Source: Desulfobulbaceae bacterium | GTDB lineage: Bacteria > Desulfobacterota > Desulfobulbia > Desulfobulbales > SURF-16 | DNA: 44,212 bases | Direction: 5' to 3' | NCBI GenBank assembly: GCA_027859235.1 | Contig: JAQIBE010000275.1 | Span: 1 to 44,212 of the forward strand | In this document: positions 31,986-39,357 of the stretch, piece by piece | How positions within the stretch are numbered: position 1 is the first letter of the stretch | Layout of the letters: the number at the start of each line of letters is the position of its first letter | Position numbers and translations under genes: made by a program | The notes under the pieces: generated by a model | The model's database searches: none | What the model was told of the DNA's origin: nothing | The model's input: the letters and a program-made list of their open reading frames with translations, nothing else

Positions 31986-33416
31986 ATGTTAGAACTTATA
32001 ATGCTTATTCCCTTATTGACCGGGATTATCGCCATGTTCCTGCCTGTTCGGTTAGGGCGTGGCATCCTGATCGTGACCGCGTTATTGCATCTGCAATTAA
32101 CGGTCTTTGCCTGGCTTGGTAAAATTACTCCGGCCCTGCCTCAATATTTTACGGTGACCAATGAAGGGATGCTGATCCTGCTGGTGACCTCATTTGTCTT
32201 TCTGTTCATCTCCATCTATGCCATCTCGTATATGAGTGAGGCTGAAATTTCCAGCGAGCCGATCTATAATGGCTGTACGCTGCTCTTTTTGGCCACCATG
32301 TCAATGGTGACCATGGCTGACCATCTCATTGTCTTGTGGATTGCCATTGAAGCCACCACCCTGATGAGTGCCCCCTTGATCTTCCTGCATCGATCCAAAA
32401 CAGCCCTCGAGGCCACCTGGAAATATGTAATGATCTGCTCGGTGGGTATTGCCCTGGCCCTGCTCGGTTGTTTCTTTGTGGTGCTCGCCATGGATCTTGG
32501 CGGGGTGCATGTTCCCATCACCTTTACGTCCTTAGGGACCGTAGCGCAGCAGCTTGATCCGGTTTGGCTCAAGGCGGGATTTATCTTTCTGGTTATCGGT
32601 TACGGAACCAAGATGGGTCTTGCCCCCATGCATACCTGGCTACCTGATGCCCATAGTGAGGCCCCAAGCCCTGCTTCAGCCCTCCTGTCCGGTGCGCTTC
32701 TCAATTGTGCCTTCCTGGGTGTATATCGCGGCCATCAACTCATGTATCAGGCGGGACTCGGTGCTTTTTCATCTAATATCCTTATCGGTTTCGGCCTGTT
32801 TTCCATGCTCATCGCCGCTATCTTCATCTTTAATCAGACCGGTTATAAGCGGATGCTGGCCTATTCCAGTATTGAGAATATGGGCATCATCGCCTTCGGT
32901 GTCGGTATTGGCGGCTTAGCCACCTATGGTGCCATGCTCCATCTGATCCATCATTCCCTGATTAAATCATCCCTCTTTCTCTCGTCCGGCAATATCCTGC
33001 TGGGGTACGGCAGTAAGTTGGTGAACAAGACGGGGAATATGGCCAAACTCTTCCCCAAGACCTTCACTGCATTTTTTGCAGGTTTTGCCGGAATCTCAGG
33101 GTTTCCACCCTTTGGTATCTTTATCAGTGAGCTCCTCATCATTATGGGTGCTTTTCAGCAGGGCAGGATGATCTCGGTCAGTATCTTTATCCTGGCCCTT
33201 GTTCTGATCTTTGCCGGGGCGTCGCGTCTGGTCACCAAGATGTGTTTTTCTCGATGTAATGATCCTGAGATCCTGGTGGAAGAAAACCTGGCACGGACCT
33301 TACCTTCTTATGCGCTCCTGCTGACTTCAATTGTCCTCTGCATCTGGTTGCCGGACAGCTTATATCAAACAATACTCTCGGCAATCGCCACAATCGGAGG
33401 TGGAGTCAATGGGTAA
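31986..33416 (+). CDS. Ehr-type complex, antiporter-like subunit 2 (HyfF-like)
   Basis: A 476-residue polytopic protein of the antiporter family, corresponding to HyfF. Landmarks are ADHLIVLWIAIEATTLMSAPLI, GYGTKMGLAPMHTWLPDAHSEAPSPASALLSG, YKRMLAYSSIENMGIIAFG and HLIHHSLIKSSLFL. I moved the start to ATG 31986, preceded by AAGAAGG at 7 bases; an upstream GTG (31947) would add a hydrophilic leader without support. With the 652-residue subunit this gives the complex two antiporter-like pumps. It overlaps the large-subunit gene by 8 bases. Confidence 0.92.
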   Translation: MLELIMLIPLLTGIIAMFLPVRLGRGILIVTALLHLQLTVFAWLGKITPALPQYFTVTNEGMLILLVTSFVFLFISIYAISYMSEAEISSEPIYNGCTLLFLATMSMVTMADHLIVLWIAIEATTLMSAPLIFLHRSKTALEATWKYVMICSVGIALALLGCFFVVLAMDLGGVHVPITFTSLGTVAQQLDPVWLKAGFIFLVIGYGTKMGLAPMHTWLPDAHSEAPSPASALLSGALLNCAFLGVYRGHQLMYQAGLGAFSSNILIGFGLFSMLIAAIFIFNQTGYKRMLAYSSIENMGIIAFGVGIGGLATYGAMLHLIHHSLIKSSLFLSSGNILLGYGSKLVNKTGNMAKLFPKTFTAFFAGFAGISGFPPFGIFISELLIIMGAFQQGRMISVSIFILALVLIFAGASRLVTKMCFSRCNDPEILVEENLARTLPSYALLLTSIVLCIWLPDSLYQTILSAIATIGGGVNG

Positions 33417-34914
33417 ATTACTGCAAATACAAAATAATGAACGGCTCAACCGGGCCGATATCCCCCATCTTGAATTTGATGTCTTTCGTCAGGAATTAGT
33501 GGATTTTGTCGAGAATGGGGGGCAGATTGTCCAGTTCTTCGCCTACGAAGATCAGGGTGCAATGAAACTCCTCGCGGTCATGCGCAACGATAAGCTGTTC
33601 GTTGCCGGCTGTGACGGACCGGATCATTTTGATTCGCTGACCGCGGAATCGGAAAAATTCCACATGTTTGAGCGGGAGATCGGTGAACAATACGGCCTTA
33701 AGGCCGAAGGGCATCCTTGGTTGAAGATGGTGCGCTACCATGAGAATTATACGGGTAAGAAGGATGTCTTTGATAACGATTATACTCAGGATATCCCGGG
33801 CAACTATCCCTATTTTCAAGTGGAAGGCGAGACCGTCCATGAGGTAGCGGTTGGCCCGGTTCATGCCGGGATTATTGAGCCGGGTCATTTTCGGTTTCAA
33901 TGCTGCGGTGAAAGGGTCTTCCATCTGGAAATTCAACTGGGTTATCAGCATCGTGGCGTAGAAAAACTCCTGCAAACGGTGCCCTTTAAACGGCTGCCCA
34001 TTATTGCGGAAACCATTGCTGGAGATACCACGATTGGTCATAGTCTCTGTCAGTCTCAGGCCATTGAGTCCTTAGCGGATCTCAAGGTGGATGAGGGTGC
34101 TTCCATCGTGCGCACTATTGCCCTGGAGCTTGAACGAATTGCCAATCATATTGGTGATCTCGGGGCCTTGAGTCTTGATGTGGCCTTTAATCCTCCGGCC
34201 GCCTATTTTGGCCGGATCAGGGGTGAATACCTCAACCTGAGTCAAGTCCTCTGCGGCAGCCGTTTTGGCCGTGGTCTTGTGCGCCCCGGTGGTGTGACCC
34301 ATGTGATGCAGGAGGAGCAGCGCCAGTTGATCCGGGAGAAATTAGCGGAGCTTACCCCGGAAGTGATTCATGTAAGTGATCTCATCTTCACGGCGCCCAG
34401 TGTTCTCGGTCGTTTTGATAACGCCGGTACGGTGAGTCATGAGAATGGCGAAAAAATAGGCCTGGTGGGTTATGCAGGCCGAGCCTGTGGTCTGCCCTAT
34501 GATGCCAGGGTGACCTTTCCCACCGAATGTTACGGCGATCTGCCGGCCAATACCAACGAGAAGACCGATGGTGATGTCTGCTCAAGGGCCACGGTTCGGC
34601 GGGAAGAAATTATGCATTCCACCGCTTTGATTAATACCCTTTTGGACAGGAGTGCAGAGGCGGCAAGTTATATCCCTGAGGAGATTAAACTGGCTGCGGA
34701 TTCCTTTGTGGTTTCCCTCAATGAGGGGTGGCGCGGTGAGGTTTCCCACTGCATTCTCACCGATGATAAGGGTGAAATCCTGCGCTATAAGGTTAAAGAC
34801 CCATCCTTTCATAACTGGACGGGGCTGGCCCTGTCCCTGCGTGATCAAGGGATTTCTGAATTTCCATTATGTAATAAGAGCTTCAACCTGTCTTACTGCG
34901 GGTTTGATATATAA
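33409..34914 (+). CDS. Ehr-type complex, HycE-like large subunit without NiFe ligands
   Basis: A 501-residue fusion of a NuoC-like N-terminus (1-about 125) and a NuoD-like large subunit (about 140-501: ETVHEVAVGPVHAGIIEPGHFRF, LEIQLGYQHRGVEKL). In catalytic group 4 hydrogenases the N-terminal motif CGxC follows ER(V/I); here the equivalent stretch is AETIAGDTTIGHS, with A204 and T207 at the Cys positions. The C-terminal DPCxxC motif is replaced by SFNLSYCGFDI, which keeps a single Cys. The NiFe centre therefore cannot form. This matches the energy-converting-hydrogenase-related (Ehr) class, whose substrate is unknown. The start is at 33409 with GGAGG and GGAG upstream; no maturation protease site is expected. 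Confidence 0.92.
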   Translation: MGKLLQIQNNERLNRADIPHLEFDVFRQELVDFVENGGQIVQFFAYEDQGAMKLLAVMRNDKLFVAGCDGPDHFDSLTAESEKFHMFEREIGEQYGLKAEGHPWLKMVRYHENYTGKKDVFDNDYTQDIPGNYPYFQVEGETVHEVAVGPVHAGIIEPGHFRFQCCGERVFHLEIQLGYQHRGVEKLLQTVPFKRLPIIAETIAGDTTIGHSLCQSQAIESLADLKVDEGASIVRTIALELERIANHIGDLGALSLDVAFNPPAAYFGRIRGEYLNLSQVLCGSRFGRGLVRPGGVTHVMQEEQRQLIREKLAELTPEVIHVSDLIFTAPSVLGRFDNAGTVSHENGEKIGLVGYAGRACGLPYDARVTFPTECYGDLPANTNEKTDGDVCSRATVRREEIMHSTALINTLLDRSAEAASYIPEEIKLAADSFVVSLNEGWRGEVSHCILTDDKGEILRYKVKDPSFHNWTGLALSLRDQGISEFPLCNKSFNLSYCGFDI

Positions 34915-34991
34915 ACGGTATTTCTGAGACAGGGTTCAGGGGGAGGGGGGTCCTCTTCTTCTGCCTGTCTTCAGACTCCTGAGGAAAAAAA

Positions 34992-35735
34992 ATGTTAAAA
35001 GTCATTAAAAATAGATTGGAACAGGGGCATCGGACAACGAAATACCCCAAAGCTCAAATTGAGCTGTATAAGCGGTTTCGGGGGTTGCCGAAGATCGACA
35101 CGAAATGTGCGGATGGTTTAGTGCAGCGCTGTGCAGCTGCCTGCCCGCAGGATGCCATTGATACCAAGACCAAGCAGATTGACCTTGGCCGGTGTGTATT
35201 CTGCGGCCTGTGCGAGACCTTGTCTGAGGGGCAGTTTGTTAAATTTAGTCAAAATTTTGAGCTGGGAACCTCCAGTCGCGATGATCTCTTCACCCATGGT
35301 GATCTGCCGGCCCTGGCTGAACACTCCCAAAAACATTTTAAAAAGCTTTTTGGTCGTTCTCTGCAGCTGCGGCAGATCTCGGCCGGAGGGTGCAACGCTT
35401 GCGAAGCGGACATCAATGTGCTCAATACGCCTTTCTTTGATTTGCAACGCTTTGGTATTCAGTTTGTCGCTTCCCCCCGGCATGCAGATGGTATCCATGT
35501 CACCGGGCCGATATCCGAAAACATGCGTCAGGCAACCCTGACGACCTGGGAAGCGGTTCCTGGGCCGAAGGTAGTCATTGCCAGTGGGGCCTGTGCCATT
35601 TCAGGCGGGCCGTTTCACGGCAGTCCTGAAATTGTCGGTGATCTGAACAGCTTGATCCCGGTGGATCTCTATATCCCCGGGTGCCCCCCTCATCCCCTCA
35701 CCACCCTGCATGCGTTGCTGAATTTTTTCAAGTAG
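34992..35735 (+). CDS. Ehr-type complex, ferredoxin-NuoB-like fusion small subunit
   Basis: A 247-residue fusion. The C-terminal NuoB/HycG-like domain keeps all four ligands of the proximal N2-type cluster: C134 and C137 (GGCNACEAD), C201 (ASGACAISGG) and C231 (PGCPPHP). The N-terminal NuoI/HycF-like ferredoxin domain (about 33-85) is degraded: motif one has only C39, C47 and C51 (KCADGLVQRCAAACP), and motif two, C68, C71 and C74, has S78 in place of the fourth Cys. By the usual crossed ligation only one 4Fe-4S cluster can form there. It is the last gene of the complex, preceded by GAGGAAAAAAAATG and followed by a strong stem-loop. Confidence 0.9.
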   Translation: MLKVIKNRLEQGHRTTKYPKAQIELYKRFRGLPKIDTKCADGLVQRCAAACPQDAIDTKTKQIDLGRCVFCGLCETLSEGQFVKFSQNFELGTSSRDDLFTHGDLPALAEHSQKHFKKLFGRSLQLRQISAGGCNACEADINVLNTPFFDLQRFGIQFVASPRHADGIHVTGPISENMRQATLTTWEAVPGPKVVIASGACAISGGPFHGSPEIVGDLNSLIPVDLYIPGCPPHPLTTLHALLNFFK

Positions 35736-35752
35736 GGTTGGGTTGTTATGAC

Positions 35753-35810
35753 TTTGAAGCCGTCCGGGTTATTGGCCGTAAGATGTGCCAAGCCCGGCTC
35801 GGCTTCATTT
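35753..35810. repeat. Degenerate direct repeat, copy 1 (copy 2 at 36236-36295)
   Basis: Both copies begin TTTGAAGCCGTCC and continue with recognisable similarity for about 57 bases to a CATTT or GCATTT end. Copy 1 folds into the strong stem-loop at 35756-35806; copy 2 has lost most of the pairing and ends in a T-run. On the minus strand both encode a similar peptide around DGFK. They bracket the HTH relic at 35992-36108. Confidence 0.5.
35756..35806 (+). terminator. Strong three-tier stem-loop after the Ehr operon
   Basis: Nested perfect stems: GAAGCCG (35756-35762) / CGGCTTC (35800-35806), CCGGG (35764-35768) / CCCGG (35793-35797) and TTGGC (35772-35776) / GCCAA (35787-35791), with a 10-base loop. 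It is followed by ATTTG, so the U-tract is weak. It may act as a terminator or protect the 3' end of the operon transcript. It lies 20 bases after the small-subunit stop. Confidence 0.6.
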
Positions 35811-35991
35811 GCTCGTACCTTCTGTTGAAATCTAATTTCAAAAAGGGAGCCGCGGAAATGCAGCAGGAGCTCTTCGTTGTAAGCGTAGCTTCTGTGCAAT
35901 GCAGTGTTTCGTTATAATACTTAAAAGGTTGCTGGCGGTTTTCTCTCTGCCTTTCCGTAATCTTGTCCTGTATTTTCTTGGCTGAATGGAA

Positions 35992-36108
35992 TCAGGAAAT
36001 ATCAAAACCCTTTTTCTCAAATCGTTGCAATTTCCGCCATAGTGATACCCGGTCTATGCCAATTATTTTGGCGGCCTGGGTTTTATTGCCGTCAACACTC
36101 TTGGTCAT
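35992..36108 (-). pseudogene. Relic of an NtrC-family regulator (Fis-type HTH only)
   Basis: The minus-strand frame ends …SVDGNKTQAAKIIGIDRVSLWRKLQRF… before its stop, a complete Fis-type recognition helix pair. It shares GIDRVSLWRK exactly with the intact regulator at 23132-24487. Upstream of residue 31 the frame loses any similarity to a sigma-54 activator; no AAA+ or receiver domain remains, and no ribosome-binding site is visible. It is probably the 3' remnant of a deleted paralogue, formerly a regulator gene next to the Ehr locus. Confidence 0.7.
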
Positions 36109-36235
36109 GGTATTTATAGTACGAGGAAGAATACGGCTCAACGTGATGACTGGTATTGTTTTTTCTATTAAGTGGAAGTGGGGATTTTGGGGACGCATTG
36201 GGTCTGCTGTACAGATTGATCTGAGTGCTTTTTAT

Positions 36236-36295
36236 TTTGAAGCCGTCCCTGTAGTTTTCCGTTATATAGTACAAGCCTCGCGTGGCTGCATTTTT
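36236..36295. repeat. Degenerate direct repeat, copy 2 (copy 1 at 35753-35810)
   Basis: See copy 1. This copy keeps TTTGAAGCCGTCC at its left end and an AAGCCT…GGCTGC-type right end followed by TTTTTTT, so it may still act as a weak terminator in the plus direction. Confidence 0.45.
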
Positions 36296-36311
36296 TTCCC
36301 TTGATTATATT

Positions 36312-36352
36312 CATAATCGCACTAATACAAGCATTGTATTAGTGTGATTATG
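36312..36352. repeat. 19-bp inverted repeat upstream of trkA
   Basis: The arms 36312-36330 and 36334-36352 are inverted copies with a single mismatch, which is a G-T wobble in one RNA strand, and a 3-base GCA loop. T-rich sequence (GTTTTCCTCTTTT) follows. It could be a terminator or a large operator about 150 bases before trkA. The rest of 35811-36500 shows no gene apart from the relic and repeats listed. Confidence 0.65.
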
Positions 36353-36500
36353 GTTTTCCTCTTTTGCGGATCATGAGTCATATAGCGTTGGATTGGCGTT
36401 CATTGCTTGTTTTATGGTGATGAGTGTACTTATTAATCTCTGTTCTTCTACGCGGCGAGCTTGAAAAGAGTAGTGCCGGGTCTCTCCCTTACGTGGTTTT

Positions 36501-37832
36501 ATGGATATTTTAATTTACGGGGCTACTGAGATCGGGCATATGGTTGCCACGCATCTCTGTCAAGACCATAATGTCACGGTCATTGATGCCTTAAAATCCC
36601 CTCCTGAAAAATTCACAAATCTTGATATCGGTTTTATCAGCGGCAGTGGTGCTGATGTCACTGCCCTGGAGCAGGGAAATGTTGACAAAATTGATCTCTT
36701 CATCGCCTGTTCCGGTCTCGATGAGGCGAATGTTGTTGCCTGCTGGACCGTGAAGAAAATTGCCGACCCGGAGACCATCTGTTTTGTCCACTCCAAAGAG
36801 CTGTACAAGAATCTCAATTCGACCGATAAATACAAGTCGCGCTATGATATCGATGTGGTCATCTGGCCTCAATATCTGCTGACCCAGGATATCTTTCGAA
36901 TTATCTCCGTGCCTGATGCCATTGATGTGGAACATTTTGCTGAAGGGCAGGGTAAGCTTTTTGAATATCGAATTAAGGAGAATTCCACCCTGATCAACAT
37001 CAAGGTGATGGACTGTCCCTTTCCGCCGGATGTTCTTATTGTCGGGATCACCCGTGACAATGAGCTCTTTATACCTGACGGCTCAACCGTTATTCTCTAC
37101 GATGATAAGGTCATTTTTCTCGGCACAGGGCCCGCTCTGGATCTCCTCTCCGCCAGGATCTTCGAGCAGAGTAACCCGATTAAAACCGCCACCGTGATCG
37201 GCGGCGGCAATGTCGGCTTTCTCCTGGCCACAAAACTGGAACAGGCCGGGATAAAGGTGAAACTCATTGAGCAGGACCCGGACCGTTGTCTCTTTCTTGC
37301 CGATAATCTCAAAAAAAGTCTTATCCTGCATGGGAACGGAACCGACCTGGAGCTCCTCGAAGGCGAAATGATCGGCCAGTCCGATGTTGCGGTTATGGTA
37401 ACGAATAATGATGAAAAGAATCTTCTCTGCTCCCTGATGATTAAACAGCTGGGTTGTGAACGGATCATCACTCGCGTTGAAAATGCTCGGAATATGAATC
37501 TCTTTGAACGGGTGGGCATTGATGTGGTTGTGTCGCCCCGGGAATCGGCATTAACCGAATTGCTTAATCGTGTGCAGCGCCATAATATTGATATCCTGGC
37601 GCTCGTCGAGGGGGGGCAGGGAGAACTCCTGCGGATTGCCCTGCCTGATGATTTTGTTGAGACAAGGGTTATGGACATTCATTTTGACGTGAGCGCCATT
37701 ATTGGTGTTATTCAACGGGGAAGGCGTATTATCATTCCCAACGGTATGACCATGATTCAGCCAGGAGATCTGCTTAAAGTTTTTACCATGGCGCAAAATG
37801 CCGAAATAATAAAAAAGCAATTCAGTCAATGA
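36501..37832 (+). CDS. trkA: Trk potassium uptake regulatory NAD-binding protein TrkA
   Basis: A 443-residue cytoplasmic protein with two RCK_N/RCK_C pairs. The second nucleotide-binding motif is intact (VIGGGNVGFLLA, about 233-244, followed by KLIEQD with the ribose-binding acid). The first is altered: GATEIG at residues 8-13 instead of GxGxxG. It gates the TrkH channel in response to nucleotides. The ribosome-binding site is poor. The stop overlaps the trkH start as ATGA. The altered first site suggests that only one nucleotide site per subunit follows the usual rule. The 19-bp dyad at 36312 may regulate the pair. Confidence 0.93.
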   Translation: MDILIYGATEIGHMVATHLCQDHNVTVIDALKSPPEKFTNLDIGFISGSGADVTALEQGNVDKIDLFIACSGLDEANVVACWTVKKIADPETICFVHSKELYKNLNSTDKYKSRYDIDVVIWPQYLLTQDIFRIISVPDAIDVEHFAEGQGKLFEYRIKENSTLINIKVMDCPFPPDVLIVGITRDNELFIPDGSTVILYDDKVIFLGTGPALDLLSARIFEQSNPIKTATVIGGGNVGFLLATKLEQAGIKVKLIEQDPDRCLFLADNLKKSLILHGNGTDLELLEGEMIGQSDVAVMVTNNDEKNLLCSLMIKQLGCERIITRVENARNMNLFERVGIDVVVSPRESALTELLNRVQRHNIDILALVEGGQGELLRIALPDDFVETRVMDIHFDVSAIIGVIQRGRRIIIPNGMTMIQPGDLLKVFTMAQNAEIIKKQFSQ

Positions 37833-39286
37833 AGTTAAGTAATATCGCAGGTGCCCTGGGCATCATCCTTACGGCCTTTGGGATTATCCTGCTCACGCCC
37901 ATTATTGTTGCTCTCCTGGCCCACGAACAACAGTTTATAATGCCGTTTGTTGTGGCCTCCGGCTGTTCTGTCGCCCTTGGGCTGATGTTTCAGAAGTATG
38001 GGGGCTGGTCGCGCAATTTTGATGACCTGCGCCGAACCGAAGGGCTGCTCATTGTGACCCTGGCCTGGGTCGTAACGGCCGCAGCCGGCGCGGTTCCCTA
38101 TCTCTTCTTCGGCTTGAACCCGTTAGATGCCTATTTTGAGTCCGTATCCGGCATCACCACCACCGGGGCGACCATTCTCATTGATTTCTCCCTCTATCCC
38201 AAATGTTTTTTCTTCTGGCGCAGCCTGACGCAGTGGCTTGGCGGAATGGGGATTATCGTCCTCTTTGTCGCGATTCTGCCCCAATTTGCGGTGGCTGGCC
38301 GGCAGATGTTTTTTGCCGAGGCCCCCGGCCCCACCGAGGAAAAGGTAACACCGCGTATCACTCAGACGGCGAAGGCGCTGTGGCTGGTCTATTTCCTGTT
38401 GACCGTATTGGAAATAATCTGTCTCCGGCTCAGCGGTTTGCCGTTCTTTGATGCGGTGTGTAATAGTTTAACCACCATGGCGGCCGGCGGGTTTTCCCCC
38501 CACCCGCAATCAATCATGGGGTACGGCAACTCAGCAGTGGTCTGGGTTGTCACCGGTTTCATGTTTCTGGCCGGGAGTAATTTTGCCCTCCAATATCGTC
38601 TGCTTATCCACTTCAGTCCGAAGTCCCTCTTGCGCAATGAAGAGTTCCGCTTTTACGCCGGTATTATCCTTACGGCCGCCATTCTGCTTTGTATCGTTTT
38701 GGTTAACAGCGGTAATCCGGGTCTCGCAGATTCTATTCGCGACAGCCTGTTTCAGATCATCTCCATCATCACCACGGCTGGTTTTTCTTCAGCAGATTTT
38801 GCCCTGTGGAGTGTGGCGGCCCAGACGATACTTTTTACCATGATGCTGGTGGGGGGGTGTGCCGGGTCTGCCGGAGGCGGCGTAAAGGTTATTCGTGTCC
38901 TCTTCGGGTTTAAATATCTGCGTCGGGAGATCAGCCAGATTATCCATCCCCAGGCCGTGCTTCCCCTTAAGATCGATCATAAATCTGTTCCGAATGATGT
39001 TCAGCGCCAAATTCTTGGATTTCTCCTGTTTTATTTGGTGCTCGCAACGATATCAGGTCTTATGGTTACGATTATTGAAGGTGACGGTACGGTGGGGCTG
39101 GTGGGAACCGCAGCCACCATTGGCAATATCGGCCCTGGTTTTGGGAGTATCGGGCCCATGGGTAGTTTTGGTACACTTTCCCCGTTGACTAAAATCATAT
39201 TCATCATCAATATGATTGTCGGACGTCTGGAGCTCATTCCTTTCCTCGCCATGCTCCATCCTGATTTTTGGGTGCGCCGCAAGTAG
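37829..39286 (+). CDS. trkH: Trk potassium transporter membrane subunit TrkH
   Basis: A 485-residue SKT-superfamily channel with four pore repeats. The selectivity-filter segments are visible: SVSGITTTGATI, LTTMAAGGFSPH, IISIITTAGFSSAD and TIGNIGPGFG. Each contains the expected glycine. The sequence GGCAGSAGGGVKVIR, just before the fourth pore, is also typical. It mediates K+ uptake through the inner membrane with TrkA and is translationally coupled to it by the 4-base overlap. Confidence 0.95.
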   Translation: MKLSNIAGALGIILTAFGIILLTPIIVALLAHEQQFIMPFVVASGCSVALGLMFQKYGGWSRNFDDLRRTEGLLIVTLAWVVTAAAGAVPYLFFGLNPLDAYFESVSGITTTGATILIDFSLYPKCFFFWRSLTQWLGGMGIIVLFVAILPQFAVAGRQMFFAEAPGPTEEKVTPRITQTAKALWLVYFLLTVLEIICLRLSGLPFFDAVCNSLTTMAAGGFSPHPQSIMGYGNSAVVWVVTGFMFLAGSNFALQYRLLIHFSPKSLLRNEEFRFYAGIILTAAILLCIVLVNSGNPGLADSIRDSLFQIISIITTAGFSSADFALWSVAAQTILFTMMLVGGCAGSAGGGVKVIRVLFGFKYLRREISQIIHPQAVLPLKIDHKSVPNDVQRQILGFLLFYLVLATISGLMVTIIEGDGTVGLVGTAATIGNIGPGFGSIGPMGSFGTLSPLTKIIFIINMIVGRLELIPFLAMLHPDFWVRRK

Positions 39287-39357
39287 TTGTGGGAAAAGAC
39301 GGTGCCCTCTTCGTTGCTTGAGGATTGAGGGGGATTTCGTGCTTAGCTCAATCGACC

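Noticed and set aside
33331-33408. Upstream extension of the Ehr large subunit
   Set aside because: The extra 26 residues lie inside the preceding gene in another frame. ATG 33409 has GGAGG/GGAG correctly placed.
28252-35735. Functional group 4 NiFe hydrogenase
   Set aside because: The large subunit lacks the NiFe cysteine motifs and no maturation genes are nearby, so it is called Ehr-type instead.
35681-35917. 78-residue open frame after the Ehr small subunit
   Set aside because: It overlaps the end of the small-subunit gene and runs through the stem-loop. It has no start signal or family match.
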